DNA of 33,877 bases, taken from the NCBI GenBank assembly GCA_902799285.1, contig CADCAA010000006.1, positions 1 through 33,877 on the forward strand, read 5' to 3'. Positions 30,529 to 33,877 of this stretch are shown here, piece by piece. The translations under genes and the position numbers were made by a program. Position 1 is the stretch's first letter; every line of letters begins with the position of its first letter. Source of the DNA: an uncultured Pseudomonadota bacterium (lineage in GTDB: Bacteria; Pseudomonadota; Alphaproteobacteria; Rs-D84). The notes under the pieces are model-generated. The model ran no database searches. It was not told the origin of the DNA and worked only from the letters and a program-made list of their open reading frames with translations.

Positions 30529-31361
30529 TGAATTATAAGAATTATTTGTCTGCGACATGTATAATAAAAAACGAGGCAGAATATATGCCAGAATGGTTGG
30601 AGTACTATTTGCTTGTCGGGTTCGAAAAATTTTATGTATATGATAACGAAAGTACAGATAATATAAAACAAATACTGCGTCCCTATATAGATTCAGGTAT
30701 TGTTGAATATACATATTGGTCAGGAACAGCTATGCAGATGCCTGCATATCACGACTGTGTTGAAAAACATAAAAATGATACTTTTTGGTTGGCAGTCATA
30801 GATATAGACGAATTTATAGTCGCAGATTCTGGGAATGTTGCAACATGTTTGCAACCTTTTGAAAAATATGCTGCTGTTGTTCTACAATGGTTGGTTTATG
30901 GCGATAACAATATCGTAAAAAAAGAACCTGGATTGGTCATGGAACGTTTTACCGCACATAATCTTTTTGATACAAAAACAGAAATGTGCAAAAGCATAGT
31001 AAATCCACGAAAGATAGAGGTAAAAACTTTACATCTGCCGACTCCTATTAATGGATATTATGCCGTTAATGCAATTGGCGAACAAATAATACCTGTATCA
31101 AATGCCAGAATTCAAAATGGTACTTATAAAAATCTGCATATAAACCATTACATATTTAAGTCGTATGAAGAATTTATGATAAAAAAGACAAAAGGCGATG
31201 CACTTAGTTCAAAGACCCCAAGGTTCAAAAACGATGAAAAATCTTGGCAACTGGCATATACAGAATACAACCATAACGAAATACAAAATGATACAATGAT
31301 GGAAAAATATGTTCCTTTGGTCTATAATGCAATTCGAAAAAGATATCAAACAAAGAGATAG
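30528..31361 (+). CDS. Glycosyltransferase family 92-like protein
   Basis: A 277-residue protein with the GT92 (DUF23) hallmarks: ATCIIKNEAEYMPEWLEYYL at the N-terminus, then GFEKFYVYDNESTD, and AVIDIDEFIV, the DxD metal-binding motif. HINHYIFKSYEEFMIKK near the C-terminus is also typical. GT92 enzymes transfer galactose or related sugars. It is translationally coupled to the ABC-F gene and followed two bases later by the acyltransferase. Confidence 0.85.
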   Translation: MNYKNYLSATCIIKNEAEYMPEWLEYYLLVGFEKFYVYDNESTDNIKQILRPYIDSGIVEYTYWSGTAMQMPAYHDCVEKHKNDTFWLAVIDIDEFIVADSGNVATCLQPFEKYAAVVLQWLVYGDNNIVKKEPGLVMERFTAHNLFDTKTEMCKSIVNPRKIEVKTLHLPTPINGYYAVNAIGEQIIPVSNARIQNGTYKNLHINHYIFKSYEEFMIKKTKGDALSSKTPRFKNDEKSWQLAYTEYNHNEIQNDTMMEKYVPLVYNAIRKRYQTKR

Positions 31362-31363
31362 AT

Positions 31364-32041
31364 ATGAAAAACGTTCGTCAAACCTTATTCAAAAAATATA
31401 CAATTATCGGAAAGAATAATCGTATTATCATCAAAGACGGCAAGAAAGATATTGTCTTAACAAAGTATAAAAGAATTTCTGGTTTGGATATCGAAATCAA
31501 TGGTTCTGACAACACCATAACTTTGACTCCAGAAACTTTATTTAAATCATCAAAAATAATCATTGAAGCAAATAATGCGAATCTTACATTTGGAACCAGT
31601 CCAGAAATAAATAATTTATCTGTATTTGTTCGTTTAGGAAACAATCAACGTCTGATATGGGGGAACGGCAGTACCATTACAGGTGGTTATATTGAATTAT
31701 GCGAAACAAATGCATCAGTCAAAATAGGACACGATTGTATGATTGGTTGGCATGTTAGTATGGTTGCAACAGATTTTCATGCAGTCATTGATAAAAAAAC
31801 AAAAAAAGTATTAAATGGTCCAGGGGATATAATTATTGGTGACAACTGCTGGCTTGGACATGGGGTAAGATTACTAAAAAATGCTAAGATACCAAATAAT
31901 ACGATTGTTGGTGCTGAAAGTGTTGTGACAAAGAAATTTACCGAAACATATACTGTAATTGGTGGTAATCCAGCCAAAATTGTTAAGAAAAATGTTTGTT
32001 GGGACAGAAAATCTCCAACAGACCTAAAAGAAAAGCGTTAA
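31364..32041 (+). CDS. Left-handed beta-helix acyltransferase (hexapeptide repeat)
   Basis: A 225-residue protein. After an N-terminal part of irregular strands, residues 110-215 show hexapeptide-repeat spacing: VKIGHDCMIGWHVSMVATDF, then GDIIIGDNCWLGHGVRLLKN and NTIVGAESVVTKKF, ending VIGGNPAKIVKKN. This is the LbH O- or N-acetyltransferase family that modifies sugars (WbbJ/maltose acetyltransferase type). Likely donor is acetyl-CoA. It is the last gene of the plus operon and probably decorates the glycan or sugar made by the cluster. Confidence 0.87.
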   Translation: MKNVRQTLFKKYTIIGKNNRIIIKDGKKDIVLTKYKRISGLDIEINGSDNTITLTPETLFKSSKIIIEANNANLTFGTSPEINNLSVFVRLGNNQRLIWGNGSTITGGYIELCETNASVKIGHDCMIGWHVSMVATDFHAVIDKKTKKVLNGPGDIIIGDNCWLGHGVRLLKNAKIPNNTIVGAESVVTKKFTETYTVIGGNPAKIVKKNVCWDRKSPTDLKEKR

Positions 32042-32094
32042 TACTATTTTAGTCAGAAAAAGACTGGACTTTAAGCAAAATGTAATCACTAATA

Positions 32095-32118
32095 CGACAA
32101 CCTTAAAAAGGATTGTCG
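32095..32118 (+). promoter_or_regulatory. Hairpin over a ribosome-binding site
   Basis: CGACAACCTT (32095-32104) pairs with AAGGATTGTCG (32108-32118) with one bulged base. The right arm contains AAGGA six bases before an ATG at 32119. Confidence 0.4.
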
Positions 32119-32271
32119 ATGAAATATAAACATTTTAATGATATTAAACCAAATCACCGTATGGATTTTATTATGTTGTATTTTGCCGCTTGCCGCATAA
32201 AAAAACGCCGTTGCGGGCGTTTTTGTTTAAAACTGGGATTCACGCAGTGGGAGTTGAATTCGGGCCCATAA
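32119..32271 (+). CDS. Doubtful small ORF, 50 residues
   Basis: Begins MKYKHFNDIKPNHRMDFIML and is basic at the C-terminus. The RBS is good but lies in a hairpin, and the frame runs through a Rho-independent terminator (32201-32224), so full-length translation is doubtful. No family is recognised. Confidence 0.2.
   Translation: MKYKHFNDIKPNHRMDFIMLYFAACRIKKRRCGRFCLKLGFTQWELNSGP
32201..32224. terminator. Terminator
   Basis: AAAAACGCC (32201-32209), loop GTTGCG, GGCGTTTTT (32216-32224): a strong bidirectional-looking hairpin that probably ends the plus operon. Confidence 0.8.
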
Positions 32272-32390
32272 AAAAGCCTTAACGAAATCCCCGTGGAGTC
32301 AAGCATATTCCCTCTGATATCCGATGTTTATTATTTCACATTGCGGGGCCGTTTGCCATGGGACAGTTTTCTGGCCTGTGGATTTTTTAC

Positions 32391-32418
32391 TTGTTTTTAT
32401 TCGCGTGGTGCATATAAT
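32391..32418 (+). promoter_or_regulatory. Promoter of the small coiled-coil protein
   Basis: TTGTTT (32391-32396), 16 bases, TATAAT (32413-32418), 36 bases before the ATG. Confidence 0.6.
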
Positions 32419-32454
32419 AGGCCGGCTGAAACAAAAAAATGAAAGGATAAAATT

Positions 32455-32616
32455 ATGGATAAAAATAGTGTACAATACCTGGAAAGACAAATCAGTGCTT
32501 TGAAATCCGATCGTAAAAATACGGCCATTAACGCCAAACGCATCAAAGTTTTAGAGGCCAGATTAAAGGTCGCAAAAACACGCGAACACAAAATGACCCA
32601 AGGCCGTCAGTACTAA
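32455..32616 (+). CDS. Small basic coiled-coil protein, 53 residues
   Basis: The ATG follows AAAGGA. The product MDKNSVQYLERQISALKSDR continues as an amphipathic basic helix (leucine, isoleucine and valine at heptad-like spacing) and ends MTQGRQY. It has its own promoter and a terminator straight after the stop, so it is a single-gene unit. No family is recognised; a nucleic-acid or ribosome-associated role is possible given its charge, but nothing shows it. Confidence 0.6.
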   Translation: MDKNSVQYLERQISALKSDRKNTAINAKRIKVLEARLKVAKTREHKMTQGRQY

Positions 32617-32624
32617 TAAAAATG

Positions 32625-32649
32625 CCGCGATTTTATCGCGGTTTTTTTA
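32625..32649. terminator. Bidirectional terminator between the small protein and lgt
   Basis: CCGCGAT (32625-32631), loop TTT, ATCGCGG (32635-32641), then seven T. The stop codon of lgt lies in the loop. Confidence 0.85.
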
Positions 32650-33433
32650 TGGCGTGTGCAAATATTATCGCGCCGGCCGTGAACAGCACGACGGACAATA
32701 ACTGGCCCATTGTTAATCCCCATGATGTTAAAAATCCAATCTGGGCGTCGGGCGCACGGAATATTTCGCAAACAATGCGTATCACGGCGTACAGCATCCC
32801 CATTATGCCCGTCAGTGCGCCAGGATGATTTTTCAGTTTTGTTTTATTGTATAATATCATCATTGTGATGAATAATACTATGCCTTCGCCAAATGCCTCG
32901 TAAAGGGGACTGGGGTGGCGGGGTGTGGTGGACACGCCGTTAAATACGACCGCCCATGGGACATCTGATGTTCGACCCATAACCTCGATATTAATAAAAT
33001 TCGCAATGCGGCCAAAGAATAATCCCAATGGGGTCACGACCGACGCCAAATCCAACAATTTCCAACCATTGACACGTGCGCGACGTGCAAATAAAAAGTT
33101 CGCCACAACCAACCCAATCAGTCCACCGTGAAAACTCATCCCGCCATGCCATACCGCAAAAATTTCCAATGGATGCGCAATAAAAAATGCCAGATTATAA
33201 AACAATACATAACCCAATCGCCCACCGATAACAACGCCCAAGATAATTGCGGTCATAAAATCATCGTTTTGCTTTTTATCCAAAGTAATTGTTGCATCCG
33301 CACGATGCGTCAGACGACCAAAAATCCAAAAGCATGTAATAAACGCGACAACATACGCAATCGCATACCAGCGAATATCAATACCAAAAACAGAAATCGC
33401 AACCGGCGAAATTGGATTTATAGTAATTGCCAT
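32633..33433 (-). CDS. lgt: Prolipoprotein diacylglyceryl transferase
   Basis: A 266-residue inner-membrane enzyme that transfers diacylglycerol from phosphatidylglycerol to the lipobox cysteine of preprolipoproteins. Seven hydrophobic segments are seen. The family signature appears as GRIANFINIEVMGR, with HGGMSFHGGLIG and HPSPLYEA upstream and downstream of it. The ATG at 33433 (MAITINPISP, then VFGIDIRWYAI) fits the normal Lgt start; a longer frame would cross the promoter. It is needed for lipoproteins such as the one at 4705-5094. The gene is alone between two terminators. Confidence 0.95.
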   Translation of the reverse strand: MAITINPISPVAISVFGIDIRWYAIAYVVAFITCFWIFGRLTHRADATITLDKKQNDDFMTAIILGVVIGGRLGYVLFYNLAFFIAHPLEIFAVWHGGMSFHGGLIGLVVANFLFARRARVNGWKLLDLASVVTPLGLFFGRIANFINIEVMGRTSDVPWAVVFNGVSTTPRHPSPLYEAFGEGIVLFITMMILYNKTKLKNHPGALTGIMGMLYAVIRIVCEIFRAPDAQIGFLTSWGLTMGQLLSVVLFTAGAIIFAHAIKKPR

Positions 33434-33437
33434 TTTT

Positions 33438-33466
33438 ATTATACCTTTGGCATTAAGTGTAAGCAA
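33438..33466 (-). promoter_or_regulatory. Promoter of lgt, mRNA start at or near the ATG
   Basis: On the minus strand TTGCTT (33466-33461), 17 bases, TATAAT (33443-33438), then only four bases to the ATG. An AAAGG just upstream overlaps the -10 and would be lost from the mRNA if this promoter is used. Confidence 0.55.
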
Positions 33467-33488
33467 AAGCACACAGAAAAACAATAAA

Positions 33489-33516
33489 AAAACACCACGA
33501 TTACGCGTGGTGTTTT
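33489..33516 (-). terminator. Terminator after the surface-protein gene
   Basis: AAAACACCACG (33489-33499) and CGTGGTGTTTT (33506-33516) form a perfect hairpin with T runs on both strands. Confidence 0.85.
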
Positions 33517-33584
33517 TTGATTTTAGAACCAAGCCTTTCAATGTTCAATGGGAGTTGGGTTCGGGGCTTTTTCTAAAATCAAAA
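33515..33584. repeat. 14-bp inverted repeat with nested stem
   Basis: TTTTGATTTTAGAA (33515-33528) is perfectly complementary to TTCTAAAATCAAAA (33571-33584). Inside, AAGCC (33531-33535) pairs with GGCTT (33565-33569), and TTCAATG occurs twice in tandem (33538-33551). Confidence 0.6.
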
Positions 33585-33588
33585 CTGA

Positions 33589-33877
33589 TTAATTTACGGC
33601 GTTGAATATTGCCGATCGGAAGTTCGCGTCGCCGTGAACGTTGCTCGCGCAGTAGTACGCACAGCCGTTCGCACAAGAGGCCGCCGAACCGAAGGTGGCG
33701 TAGAACACCCACGCATCGTTATCCGTGGTATTTGTATCGCCACCACTTGTTAATCCCGTTGCACGGCACCAACAGTCTGCACCACTCTGATTCCATGCTG
33801 AACTGCTTAAATTCGCGGATGTTGCTGCAACGCCCAAAGAAGTTCCACTCACGTTATTACACTTCACCTCGCCGTAG
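33589..33877 (-). CDS. Cysteine-rich surface protein, C-terminal part (5' truncated by window)
   Basis: The frame is open at the right edge, so the N-terminus is missing. The visible 95 residues are low in charge and rich in Ala, Ser, Asn, Gly and Cys: GADCWCRATG, then DNDAWVFYATFGSAASCANG and CAYYCAS, ending DANFRSAIFNAVN. The paired cysteines and CWC motif suggest a disulfide-stabilised extracellular domain. I have an impression of similar C-terminal domains in multi-copy surface proteins of gut alphaproteobacteria, but cannot verify it here. A terminator lies about 70 bases after the stop. Confidence 0.6.
   Translation of the reverse strand, partial: YGEVKCNNVSGTSLGVAATSANLSSSAWNQSGADCWCRATGLTSGGDTNTTDNDAWVFYATFGSAASCANGCAYYCASNVHGDANFRSAIFNAVN

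Larger units (their letters stand above)
32042..32454 (+). other. 413-base intergenic region with hairpins and promoter
   Basis: Besides the features listed separately, this gap holds a short motif TGGGAGTTGAATTCGGGC (near 32249-32266) that recurs with changes near 33549. No tRNA or other RNA gene could be folded from it. A GC-richer stretch (32340-32385) has short complementary pieces but no clear fold. Confidence 0.4.

Noticed and set aside
32340-32390. Possible small structured RNA
   Set aside because: Complementary pieces are short and no consistent fold or known RNA motif was found.

Overview
The window looks like chromosomal DNA of an uncultured, probably gut-dwelling, anaerobic or facultative alphaproteobacterium. 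The evidence is indirect: class III ribonucleotide reductase genes, an alphaproteobacterial-type serine recombinase with a DUF2924 partner, an aryl polyene locus, lgt, and a cysteine-rich surface-protein C-terminus of a kind I associate with gut 'CAG' alphaproteobacteria. The lineage is an inference.

Layout. (1) 1-1384: anaerobic ribonucleotide reductase. The end of nrdD is followed by a separate small gene carrying its glycyl-radical segment, then nrdG. (2) 1400-2783: a tRNA-Glu(TTC) gene, then a roughly 1-kb islet flanked by two identical 44-bp copies of the tRNA 3' end plus terminator. The islet carries one transglutaminase-like gene and is followed by a strongly folded element. (3) 2784-5414: small hypothetical genes, a phage-type lysozyme with a capsid-protein-like cysteine/histidine segment behind tandem leader terminators, a small lipoprotein, and a short HTH protein. 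(4) 5504-18138: a complete-looking aryl polyene (APE) gene cluster in two divergent arms. The minus arm holds ketosynthase, ketoreductase, dehydratase and ketosynthase. The plus arm holds chain-length factor, acyltransferase, two ACPs, a membrane protein, an AMP-ligase/dehydratase fusion, a glycosyltransferase/LolA-like fusion and an MMPL exporter, followed by a phosphopantetheinyl transferase and an LpxL-like acyltransferase. Together they should build, activate, lipidate and export a polyene pigment-lipid.

(5) 18147-19176: a NERD-domain protein and tRNA-Ser(TGA). (6) 19339-22335: an AT-rich accessory segment next to tRNA-Ser, with a SEFIR/TIR-like protein (candidate defence gene) and a broken serine-recombinase module. 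(7) 22402-32041: an AT-rich accessory cluster in two divergent operons. The minus operon runs HAD phosphatase, MurA-like enolpyruvyl transferase, glycosyltransferase, AsnB-type amidotransferase. The plus operon runs APH-like kinase, GT2, ABC-F ATPase, GT92, hexapeptide acyltransferase. It could make a surface glycan; enolpyruvyl transferase, nucleotidase-like HAD, ABC-F and APH-like kinase together also allow a small nucleoside/sugar natural product with self-protection. (8) 32042-33877: a regulatory gap, a 53-residue coiled-coil protein, lgt, and the C-terminus of a cysteine-rich surface protein.

A recurring regulatory trait is a good -35/-10 pair placed so that transcription would begin at or within a few bases of the ATG, with no ribosome-binding site, suggesting leaderless mRNAs. 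Most other genes have clear AAGGAG-type sites. No rRNA, CRISPR array or intact insertion sequence was seen.
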